Below are positions 50,154 to 57,897 of a stretch of DNA of 64,000 nucleotides, in pieces. The notes below the pieces were generated by a model. The model did not search any database. It saw nothing but the letters and a program-made list of their open reading frames with translations, and was not told the origin of the DNA. Source of the DNA: Planctomycetota bacterium (lineage in GTDB: Bacteria; Planctomycetota; B15-G4); NCBI GenBank assembly GCA_003644265.1, contig QNBX01000002.1, positions 1 through 64,000 on the forward strand, read 5' to 3'. The number at the start of each line of letters is the position of its first letter. Position 1 is the first letter of the stretch. The translations under genes were made by a program, and so were the position numbers.

Positions 50154-50726
50154 GGCCGGGTCTCCGAGATTTCCTGTTGCGGCCGGGGTGTTGCGTCGAG
50201 AGCGCAGCGAAGGCCCGGCGATGCTGAGACTGAGCAAGCGCCGTGCCATCGGTGGAGGCGTCCGAGTGACCCGTCCCCCGGGTGCTGTGCTGGACGGCTG
50301 TCCAGGATCTGGACAGTGCTGTAATCGCTGAGACAGCCCGTGCGGCAACCCAACCTACGGTGGGGTCGGTTGCTCCATGCTCCTGCGGGACAGGGGCGTG
50401 CGGCCATGGGCGAGAGAGTCCGCGGCCCGCCAGGATCCCAGGGGAGCTGCCATGACGTGCTTGGTGCGGGCCGACGAGAACGAGCGCATCGTCCAGCGCC
50501 TCCTGTCCCTCGGCGTGGAGTCGGGGGCTCGGCAGCACTTGCAGCCGGGGATCGACTCACGAAGCGCTGCCGATGCCGCGGTGCTGAGGGGCTTTGACAC
50601 GCCTTTTCGCAGCGCAGACGGTTCGAGCATGCGAGCTCTCGCGCACGGCACACGCGGCCGAGGCACGGCGCCACGCAGCGTGGTGGCCAAGCGGGATGAA
50701 CCGGAAGCGTGGTCCGCTGCGAGGGG
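50154..50726. other. 573-bp stretch between two secreted-protein genes
   Basis: No convincing gene. It holds the ribosome site of the gene ending at 47592, some purine-rich sequence, and at its right end a 77-bp element repeated at 53383-53459. Plus-strand frames here are low complexity and not protein-like. The promoter was not found. Confidence 0.6.
50649..50725. repeat. dispersed 77-bp repeat, copy A
   Basis: Aligns without gaps to 53383-53459, with about 7 differences in 77 (about 91% identity). Copy A ends 1 bp before the stop codon of the cupredoxin-propeller gene on the minus strand, so it lies in that gene's 3' flank. It may be a mobile-element remnant or a recombination scar. Confidence 0.85.
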
Positions 50727-52907
50727 TCAATGCACGACGTGGCTCACCGTGTTGGACAGGATGGAGTGGTCGCCCGCCGCGACGGCGGCCTGGAAGTGGG
50801 CCGCCAGTCCCGCGGCGGCTGCCGGCACGGTGAGGGTGAAGTTGGCCAGGCCGACGCCGTCGGCGGGCAGACTGGTCAGGATCTCGAATGGCGCAAGGAG
50901 TTCGAGGCACTGGCCACCCAGCACCCCGAAGCATGGCCCCGCGCCCGTCCCCGCCAGGCTGAAAAGGAAGTGGACGGTCTGGCTCGGCTCGGCACCCAGG
51001 GCGGAGAAGGTCGCCGGCGCCCCGGCAAGGAGCGGGTCGACGGTCAGGTTCAGTTCGTCGTGATGGCTCTCGGGGTTCAGTTGATCGGGGGTCAGTAGCC
51101 CGATCCACCCCTCCACCTCTGCGGACAGCAGCCCGCTGCCGAGCATGGCGGCCGTCTGCTGCACCCAGCCGTCGTGGGTCAGGGGCAGCGGCTTGACGCC
51201 CTGCCCGCCTACGCCGTCGGTGACGCCCGCGCCATCGCTGCCGTTGGCCAGGAGCAGGGTGCCCACCGCGGCTGCGTCGCTGCCGTCGCCGTCGCCGTTG
51301 GGGTCGGGATCGATGATGGTGAGCACGTTGGCGTGCTGGTTGGTGACGTAGGCGTAGTAGCCGCCGCCGAGCTTGGCGCCCCAGTTCACACCGTGGGTGC
51401 CGGCCGGCGTGGGCACGTAGGCCACCACTTCGTTGAGCGATGTGTCGATGATGGCGACGTGGTCCGCCGAACCGGTGGTCGACGTGGGCACCGTCGTGAA
51501 TGCCAGCACGGCCGTGGCGACCCACTGCTCGCTCGGGCTGACCGGCGTCTGGATGGGTACCTGCAGCGTGTGGTACAGGTCCTGGCCGCTCTGCCCGTCC
51601 GGCGTGAGCGTGACCGGGATGTTCGTCACCAGCGACAACTCGTCCACGTCGACGACGGTCACGAAGCCCGAGACGGCGTTGGCCACGTAGGCCGTGTTCA
51701 CCCCGTCCACGTGGCACTCGCCTACCGCCAGTGGCATGAGCAGGGCGGAGCGGAGCGTGTCGTCGGCGTCATACTCGAACTCGGCCAGCACCTGACCGCT
51801 GATGGTGTCCAGCACGCTGATTGAGCCCGCGGGGCCCATGCCCTTGAAGACGTTCGGCACGATGGCGCGATCACCCAGCCCGCAGGTGAGCCAGTGACCG
51901 TGCGGGTGCGTCTTGCCCGAGCCGGTGTCCACGCTGTCCTGGATGTCCAGACCGTCGGGGCCGTCCTCCACCTTGACCATGTCCTTGTCGGCGCTGAGCG
52001 GGACGGTCAGCCACCCGAACTCGGGCGACCCGGGCACGGGGATGGTGATGATGTGGGTGGGCGCCTCGCCCACCTTGATGCTGTCCACGATCTCGCCGCT
52101 CTCGCGGTCGATCTTGTTGATCCACTTCCCGAACCAGTTGCTGTTGTAGATCGTCTCGAGGCGGAAGTCGGCCCACATGTTGTGGGGGTTGTTCCACATG
52201 CCGTCGGCTTCGAGACCGTTGATCTCGCGTTCCACGGTCATGCTTGCGGCGTCCACCACCGTGATCGTCCCCGGCTTGGCCACGCCGCGGTCATCGGTCT
52301 GGCCCGGCACCGTCTCGAACTGGGTGTTGATCCAGACTTCGCCAACGCCGGGTACGCTCGGAATCACCTCGTCCTCAGGGCCGAGGATGTCCCACTTGGC
52401 GAGCTTGTCCTCGTCTGTGGCCGCCACGGTCGTCATGACCGCGAGCACGTCGAGGGCGGGAAGGGACGCCACCCCCAGGTGGCCCAGGTAGGGCAGCGAG
52501 CCCGAGGTGACATCGGGGATGTCCCCGTTGCCGTCGGTGACGGCCACGACTGCCGTCATGTACGGGTGGATCTTGCAGATGAGCACGTACACGCCGGGCA
52601 GATCGAACTCAGCCGAGAGCGTCCCCTTCTGCGAGCTGTCCTGGTCGATATCGGCCGTGCTGCCCTCGGGCTTCACGAGCAGGGTGACCGTGTGTCGTGT
52701 GTTGGTGCAGCAGTTGCCGATCTTGAAGTCGACGCGATCGCCCGGCGTGATGACGCTCAGGGGCGAGCCGGTGGTGTCGCTGCGGAACCAGTTCCCCGGT
52801 TCGTCCGTGAGATGCATGGTGTCCGCGGCGCCCTGGGCCCACAGCGCGGCGGGAGTGGCTGCGACCATCATGGCGATACGCCAAGCGGCCTGGAACGGGA
52901 TCCTCAT
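50727..52907 (-). CDS. secreted cupredoxin plus beta-propeller protein
   Basis: 726 aa from ATG 52907 (AGGAGG 8 nt upstream). Signal peptide (AWRIAMMVAATPAALWAQG) followed by a cupredoxin domain (~30-125) with all type 1 copper ligands: His72 (TRHTVTLLV), Cys111, His114 and Met117 (VLICKIHPYMTAVVAV). Then a YVTN/NosZ-like beta-propeller (~190-600) with regular His at loop positions (EAPTHIITIP, THPHGHWLTCG, GECHVDG, AGTHGVNWG, TNQHANVLTII). The tail (~615-726) resembles the shared C-terminal domain loosely, without PFKGG. The order cupredoxin-then-propeller is the reverse of nitrous oxide reductase. Electron transfer or copper handling at the cell surface is likely; no heme motif (CxxCH) is seen. 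Confidence 0.82.
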   Translation of the reverse strand: MRIPFQAAWRIAMMVAATPAALWAQGAADTMHLTDEPGNWFRSDTTGSPLSVITPGDRVDFKIGNCCTNTRHTVTLLVKPEGSTADIDQDSSQKGTLSAEFDLPGVYVLICKIHPYMTAVVAVTDGNGDIPDVTSGSLPYLGHLGVASLPALDVLAVMTTVAATDEDKLAKWDILGPEDEVIPSVPGVGEVWINTQFETVPGQTDDRGVAKPGTITVVDAASMTVEREINGLEADGMWNNPHNMWADFRLETIYNSNWFGKWINKIDRESGEIVDSIKVGEAPTHIITIPVPGSPEFGWLTVPLSADKDMVKVEDGPDGLDIQDSVDTGSGKTHPHGHWLTCGLGDRAIVPNVFKGMGPAGSISVLDTISGQVLAEFEYDADDTLRSALLMPLAVGECHVDGVNTAYVANAVSGFVTVVDVDELSLVTNIPVTLTPDGQSGQDLYHTLQVPIQTPVSPSEQWVATAVLAFTTVPTSTTGSADHVAIIDTSLNEVVAYVPTPAGTHGVNWGAKLGGGYYAYVTNQHANVLTIIDPDPNGDGDGSDAAAVGTLLLANGSDGAGVTDGVGGQGVKPLPLTHDGWVQQTAAMLGSGLLSAEVEGWIGLLTPDQLNPESHHDELNLTVDPLLAGAPATFSALGAEPSQTVHFLFSLAGTGAGPCFGVLGGQCLELLAPFEILTSLPADGVGLANFTLTVPAAAAGLAAHFQAAVAAGDHSILSNTVSHVVH

Positions 52908-53584
52908 CGACTCGTCCTCCTGCAAGGCGGGTCGGCACCCTGGCCGCCCGCGTGTCCGGAGAGCCGCACACGACCACGTCGCGAGTGACACGCCTCTCCC
53001 GGTGGAGAAAGGGGAGCAAATGGTGTGCCGATGCCGAACGGGCCCCTCCGGGCCGGTCGATCGGGCCCGCGCGAGGGCCGCGTCCACGATGTGGACCGCC
53101 GTCTCGAATCCACACGGAGCTTCAGGGGCCCGATGTCACGCCACCGGAGCACCTCGCTCCCGGTCGGCGGGACGGTCCGTCGATCAGCGAGCTGACCGAT
53201 CAAGCGTGAGAGCAGCCGGTCCGGGCTCCGCCGGCCTCGTCCTCCGGCCGCCACCTACGACGTGGTCGCGGACAGCCCGTTCGACGCTGCGAAGCCCTTG
53301 GGGCGCCGGCGGTCGCGATCCAGTGCTGGATCCACACCGACATGCCTCCGGCGGATAGGAAGTCCAGCGCCCCGGGAACGGTCACACGCGGCCGAGGCAG
53401 GGCGCCAGGCAGCGTGGTGGCCAGACGGGACGAACCGGAAGCGTGGCCCGCTGCTAGGGCATGGACGGGGCCGCGGTGTTCGCGGGGAGGGGCAGCGGGG
53501 CGGCCCGCGCGAGGGCGACGCGGGGCGGACGGTGTGTGGCCATGAGCTGGTCGCAGAGAATGGTCGGGCCGTGGTGGTCGTTCA
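52908..53584. other. 677-bp stretch without a convincing gene
   Basis: Upstream flank of the cupredoxin-propeller gene and downstream flank of the sulfatase-like gene. It contains the second copy of the 77-bp repeat at 53383-53459. Frames here (plus strand 52952-53209, minus strand 52904-53254) are Arg/Pro-rich and not family-like. It may hold a decayed gene. No promoter could be placed with confidence. Confidence 0.6.
53383..53459. repeat. dispersed 77-bp repeat, copy B
   Basis: Gap-free partner of 50649-50725 at about 91% identity. It lies about 125 bp beyond the 3' end of the sulfatase-like gene, so both copies sit in 3' flanks of minus-strand genes for secreted proteins. Confidence 0.85.
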
Positions 53585-55591
53585 TTATCGCACGTATCCC
53601 AGAGCGCGCAGGGCGGCCACGTCGTCCCCGCTGAGAGCGGATCCTTCCTGCGTGGACCAGGCGTTGTGTGTCGTCAGTTCGCGGCCGAGCGCATCGAGGC
53701 GTCGGGCCAGTTCCGCCAGCTCGCCCTGCTCCGCCTGCCCGTGTGTGCTGGCGCCGAGCACCTCGAGCACGGGCGCGCTCTCCCCTGGATCCTGCGCCAG
53801 GTCGAACAGACGCGACATCACGCGGTAGCCCTCGCTGACGGCGCCGTCGCCCCCGAGTTCGAGCAGCTTGGCCACCTCGGAACGGGACAAGAGCGGGTCG
53901 GCGTGCTGGGCGGGCAGCTGCTTGAACTGCGTCCGGGCGTCGAACAGCACCGGGATGCCGCCGATCCAGGCCGTACCGCCGCCGCTCTCGTCGACCACCA
54001 AGCGGCTCAGCGCTCCTCGCAGCTCCACATCGATGCGCTCTGCTTGTGCGTAGCCCTTGGCGCTCTGCACGGCGAACACGCCGTCCATCAGCTCGCCCCT
54101 GAGCTTGAGCGCGCGGCCGGGGCCCAGGTCTGCCAGCACGGCCAGCGAACCGCCCAGGCGCACATCGGCGGACCAGCGCACCGGGACGCCGGCCAGGCTC
54201 ATGCCCCCGTCGGTCGCGAGCAGGAATCCCTTGAGTTCCGTGGGATCGTCTTCGTCCTCGTCGCGCAGCTTGAGTGCTCGCGCCCGACGCGGCGAGAGCC
54301 CGGGTTCCAGTTCGGCCTCCCAGCGCCCGCCCCGGCGCAGCCGGGCCACACCGGCCGACTCACGTGCTCCTGGCGGCGGGCGGAAGCTGCGCACGAGTTT
54401 GAGGTCGCCCACGCGCAGCGCCTGCAGGTAGACATCGTCACCCTTATGCTCGGAGAACAGCTCGGTCTGGCGTCGCGGGTGGCGCAGTCGGTCCGTGGAC
54501 CAGCGCTGCGCCGCTTGCCCTGCCGTCAGGCCGGCGGCTGACAGCAGCGTGGCGTACACGTCGGTGAGCCGGACGGGTTGCTCGATCTCAGCGTGCGGGA
54601 TGCCCGGTCCCGACAGAAGGAACACGGCGTGGGTCAGGTTCTGCCACAGGGCGTGGCCGTGTCCCAGGCGGCCGTGCTCAAGGAACTCCTCGCCATGGTC
54701 GGAGACCACGGCCACGATCGGGCGGCGCTCGGGCGTGCGCTGCTGCAGAGCAGCGAACAGCAGCCCCAGCTGGTCGTCCACGTAGCGCAGGGCGCCGTCG
54801 TACAGGTCTGTGAGCTGGCCGAGCTCCGTCTCGCTCAACTTCAGCTCGCCGTCGTTGATGGCATCGTGCGTGGCGCGCCACTCGTCGTGTCGCACCAGGG
54901 CCAGGGTCTTCTCGTCGGTAAAGCGCAGCGCGGCCTCGTCCGGCACGTCGTAGGGCCAGTGGGCGTCCAGGATGTGCAGGTACAGGAACCAGGGGCGATC
55001 CCCTTCGCGCTGGTCGAGCCAGGCCAGCGCGGCGGCGCGGATGTCGGCCGCGTCGCCGGCGCGATCGACGTACACATCGAAGCCCTGCTCGAAGCCCAGG
55101 CCCGTGCGCAGCTGCGCGTTGCGTACGAAGGCCGCCGTGGCGTATCCGGCCTCGGAGAAGGCCTCGGCCAGGGTGTGCGCTTCGGGCCCCAGCACGTCGG
55201 TGGTCAGCACGCCCTGCCGACGGGTGCTGCCCTCGTACACGCCGTGGATGGCGGGGTGGGTCCCGGTCAGGAAGGACGGCACCGAGGGCTTGGTCCAGCC
55301 TGATGAGGCCACGGCCTGCCGGAACATCAGCCCCTGCGCGGCGAGAGCGTCCAGCGTGGGCGTGGTGTTGTGCTCGCTGTAGCCGGAACAGCCCAGGTGA
55401 TCGGCGCGCACCGTGTCAAGGCAGATCAGCAGCACGTCGGGCTGGCGCATGGCAGCTGCGGTGGGCGTGGAAGACTCGGTGTCGCAGCTCGCGAGCGTGC
55501 CCAGCAGGCACGCGAGCAGGGTGGCGGCCCTGGTTGCGGGCCGAAGTGCGCGCAGGGCACGCGCTTCCGTCGAGGGCGCTGCCGCGTTCAT
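53585..55591 (-). CDS. sulfatase-like hydrolase lipoprotein (Thr-type), long form
   Basis: 668 aa from ATG 55591. Lipobox in LLACLLGTLASCDT. Sulfatase-fold motifs: DVLLICLDTVRADHLGCSGY (two Asp), SDHGEEFLEHGRLGHGHALW (Asp-His). The residue replacing formylglycine is Thr (SGWTKPSVPSFLTGTHP). A ~200-residue C-terminal region with a small beta domain extends beyond the usual fold; the end ALRALGYVR is common in planctomycete sulfatase-like proteins. The start overlaps the stop of the upstream beta-helix lipoprotein gene (ATGA), so they form one operon. Substrate unknown. Confidence 0.86.
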   Translation of the reverse strand: MNAAAPSTEARALRALRPATRAATLLACLLGTLASCDTESSTPTAAAMRQPDVLLICLDTVRADHLGCSGYSEHNTTPTLDALAAQGLMFRQAVASSGWTKPSVPSFLTGTHPAIHGVYEGSTRRQGVLTTDVLGPEAHTLAEAFSEAGYATAAFVRNAQLRTGLGFEQGFDVYVDRAGDAADIRAAALAWLDQREGDRPWFLYLHILDAHWPYDVPDEAALRFTDEKTLALVRHDEWRATHDAINDGELKLSETELGQLTDLYDGALRYVDDQLGLLFAALQQRTPERRPIVAVVSDHGEEFLEHGRLGHGHALWQNLTHAVFLLSGPGIPHAEIEQPVRLTDVYATLLSAAGLTAGQAAQRWSTDRLRHPRRQTELFSEHKGDDVYLQALRVGDLKLVRSFRPPPGARESAGVARLRRGGRWEAELEPGLSPRRARALKLRDEDEDDPTELKGFLLATDGGMSLAGVPVRWSADVRLGGSLAVLADLGPGRALKLRGELMDGVFAVQSAKGYAQAERIDVELRGALSRLVVDESGGGTAWIGGIPVLFDARTQFKQLPAQHADPLLSRSEVAKLLELGGDGAVSEGYRVMSRLFDLAQDPGESAPVLEVLGASTHGQAEQGELAELARRLDALGRELTTHNAWSTQEGSALSGDDVAALRALGYVR

Positions 55592-57882
55592 GGCTGGGGC
55601 TCCGGGTCGAGGGGCAGGGCCACGGGGGCGTCCAGCGGCAGGCCATCCAGTGAGCGCAGCTCCCTGTGCAGCTCCAGCACCAGCGCGCCGCTCGGCCAGC
55701 CTCCGGCGGGAGGCGCGATGTGCACCTGGCCGGCCTGCACGAAGGCAGAGGTCGCCAGCACGCCGTCGGCACTCGTGCGCACCACCACGCTGGCGGCGTG
55801 TACCGAGGCGGGGTCGGGCTCGCCGCCCGAGAATCCGAGCATCAGCGTTTCGCCAGGGCCCAGGCCGTCCGGGAGCGGCGGGGTGAGGGAGGCCAGGAAG
55901 AAGGGCGGGGGCGTCCGGCCCGGCGCGCCCACGCTGCCGGGGCGACGGACGGGGGCGATGTCCACGCTCGGCCCGCCGGGCGCGGCCATGCCCGTGTCGT
56001 CCGCGAGGCCGCCTGGCAGTGCGCGGTAGTCCTCCACCACCCCGGCGCCGGGAGCGAAGGCGCTCAGGACGGCGGGGGGCACCACGCTGGTGGGGGCGGG
56101 GGCCACGAGGATCTCACCCACGGCGCCCAGGCCCACCAAAGCCCGCGCCACGCCGTCATCCGACAGCTCAAGCGGGCCGCTCCCGTCAGGCTCCTCTTGC
56201 ACCGTCAACAGCTCGGGTGTGTCGGGCGACCAGTCTGTGACCCGGGTGTACAGCAGCGGCAGGCGCGCCAGGGCCGGAGCGCTGGCCTCCTCCAGGGCGA
56301 GGCTGCGGTGCGCGTTGCCCTGCTCCCAGGCTGACACTTGCAGCCACCCGTGGGTCGAGACCGCCATCACTTTGGAGGCACCCTCGCCCAGCAGGCCTGC
56401 CTGAGCGTTGCCGGCCAGCAGCGCTCCGCTCAACAGCAGTGCGCCGCGGCCCTCCGAGGCCCGGGCCCCGGCGCCGCCGTTGGCGGTCAGCGCGCAGTCG
56501 GCGGCGGTCAGCAGCACGTCCGCGTCGGCCGAGGTGAGCGAGAGGCCGTCGCCGCCGTTGCCGTGGGCGAGCAGCGTGGACAGGTTGGCCTGTGACGGCC
56601 CGTCCAGGTCGAGCTGCAGCCCGTGCCCGAGATTCTCCCGGCACACCAGGCCCTCGAGCAGCAGCGTGGCACGGCCGCCCGAGGCCGCGTCGAAGTCGAC
56701 GTCGACGAGGCAGCCCGCGGCGCCGTTGCGCTCGAAGCGGTTGCCTTTCAGGGTCACCTCGAAGCGTCCGATGCCGACCGTCAGCGTGGGCGCCATGTCG
56801 AGGTCGAGCCCTTCGGTGCCGTTGCCGGCGAAGCGGCTGTCGCAGATCACCACATGCCCCACATGCGCGGCGCCCACCCTCAGGTCGTCGATGTCCAGGC
56901 CTTCTTGCACGTTGCTATCGAAGCGGCAAGCGCGCACGTCCAGATCGAAGGAGCCGTTGGCGGAGAAACCCTCGGCGCCGTTGCCGACCGAGAGGCTGCC
57001 GAGCACCACCACGGGCACCGGCGCCACGAAGGGCACGCCCTTCCAGCGCAGGCCGGGTCCGGCGGCGCCGACCATGGCGCACATGCGCACTTCCAGCGGG
57101 GCGTCCAGGCCTTGCAAGCCCGAGCTGGCGACGCCGCGGCCGTCCAGCACCAGGCCGTCCAGGATCACGAGCCCGGCTCCCGATGCGGCGGCGACGGGCT
57201 GGCCGGGCACGCCCTGCAGCACGGTCAGGTGCAGCTCCGGGTCGCGGGTGGCCAACTCGAAGCCCGGGGCGAAGCCGCCGTAGACGGCGCTGAGCGGGAA
57301 CATGGGGTAGGCGCCGGGCGGGTAGATGCCCTCGGCCACCCAGAGGTTGGCGCCGCCCATGAGCAGGCTGTCGATCAGCGCAGGGAACAGGCCGTTGTAC
57401 GCCCTGGCGGGTGAGCTGCCGTCGCCGCCGTCGGCCGCGGCGATGTCCACAAACACAGGCGGCGCCAGGCGCGCGCTGAGTACGGCGCCTGCGGGCAGCC
57501 AGTCGCCGTCGTCCTGACCCAGCCCAAGACCCACACGCAGCTCATCCCCGGGCGAGAAACCCGTGACGATCAGGCCGTTTCCCTCCAGCGGAGAGAGCAG
57601 CGGCTCGCGCTCGTACAGCGGCTCGCCGGGCGCAGCCACGAAGAGCCCCAGGATCAGCGTGTCGTCCTGCGCCACCCAGCGCACGGCCAGGCGATCGGCG
57701 GCCGGCACCAGCGAGACCACGGTGGCGGCGGACGGCGGCGGCGCCGGGTTGAGGGGCGGCAGGGTCACTCCCGCCTGGACCTGGACGCTGGAGCCGCCGC
57801 CGCTCCCTGAGAGCCGGCCGCACGCGACCAGCGACCAGGGAAGCAGCGCCAAGAGCAACAGGGCCTGTGCTCGTCGGTTCAC
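55588..57882 (-). CDS. beta-helix lipoprotein
   Basis: 764 aa, GTG start. Signal ends in a lipobox (LLLALLPWSLVACGRL). An Ig-like N-terminal part (~45-140) is followed by a right-handed parallel beta-helix (~150-520). Its short coils show the Gly-Asn/Asp pattern (ARNxxxGLxxD): SNVQEGLDIDDLRV, GNGTEGLDLDMAP, RNGAAGCLVDVDFD, GNGGDGLSLTSAD. Such helices bind or cut polysaccharide; the DUF1565-like start (YNGLFPALIDSLLMGGANLW) is typical of surface beta-helix proteins. A Ca-binding or catalytic Asp cannot be fixed. Cotranslated with the sulfatase-like gene, which suggests action on one (poly)saccharide. Confidence 0.78.
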   Translation of the reverse strand: MNRRAQALLLLALLPWSLVACGRLSGSGGGSSVQVQAGVTLPPLNPAPPPSAATVVSLVPAADRLAVRWVAQDDTLILGLFVAAPGEPLYEREPLLSPLEGNGLIVTGFSPGDELRVGLGLGQDDGDWLPAGAVLSARLAPPVFVDIAAADGGDGSSPARAYNGLFPALIDSLLMGGANLWVAEGIYPPGAYPMFPLSAVYGGFAPGFELATRDPELHLTVLQGVPGQPVAAASGAGLVILDGLVLDGRGVASSGLQGLDAPLEVRMCAMVGAAGPGLRWKGVPFVAPVPVVVLGSLSVGNGAEGFSANGSFDLDVRACRFDSNVQEGLDIDDLRVGAAHVGHVVICDSRFAGNGTEGLDLDMAPTLTVGIGRFEVTLKGNRFERNGAAGCLVDVDFDAASGGRATLLLEGLVCRENLGHGLQLDLDGPSQANLSTLLAHGNGGDGLSLTSADADVLLTAADCALTANGGAGARASEGRGALLLSGALLAGNAQAGLLGEGASKVMAVSTHGWLQVSAWEQGNAHRSLALEEASAPALARLPLLYTRVTDWSPDTPELLTVQEEPDGSGPLELSDDGVARALVGLGAVGEILVAPAPTSVVPPAVLSAFAPGAGVVEDYRALPGGLADDTGMAAPGGPSVDIAPVRRPGSVGAPGRTPPPFFLASLTPPLPDGLGPGETLMLGFSGGEPDPASVHAASVVVRTSADGVLATSAFVQAGQVHIAPPAGGWPSGALVLELHRELRSLDGLPLDAPVALPLDPEPQP

Positions 57883-57897
57883 GGAACGTGTGCTCGC

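Noticed and set aside
50727..52907. nitrous oxide reductase
   Set aside because: Domain order is reversed, the CuA motif (CxxxCxxxH) is absent (the site is type 1), and no nos genes are near.
52904..53358. small genes in the 52.9-53.6 kb gap
   Set aside because: Frames are Arg/Pro-rich, lack ribosome sites, and overlap the 77-bp repeat or flanks.
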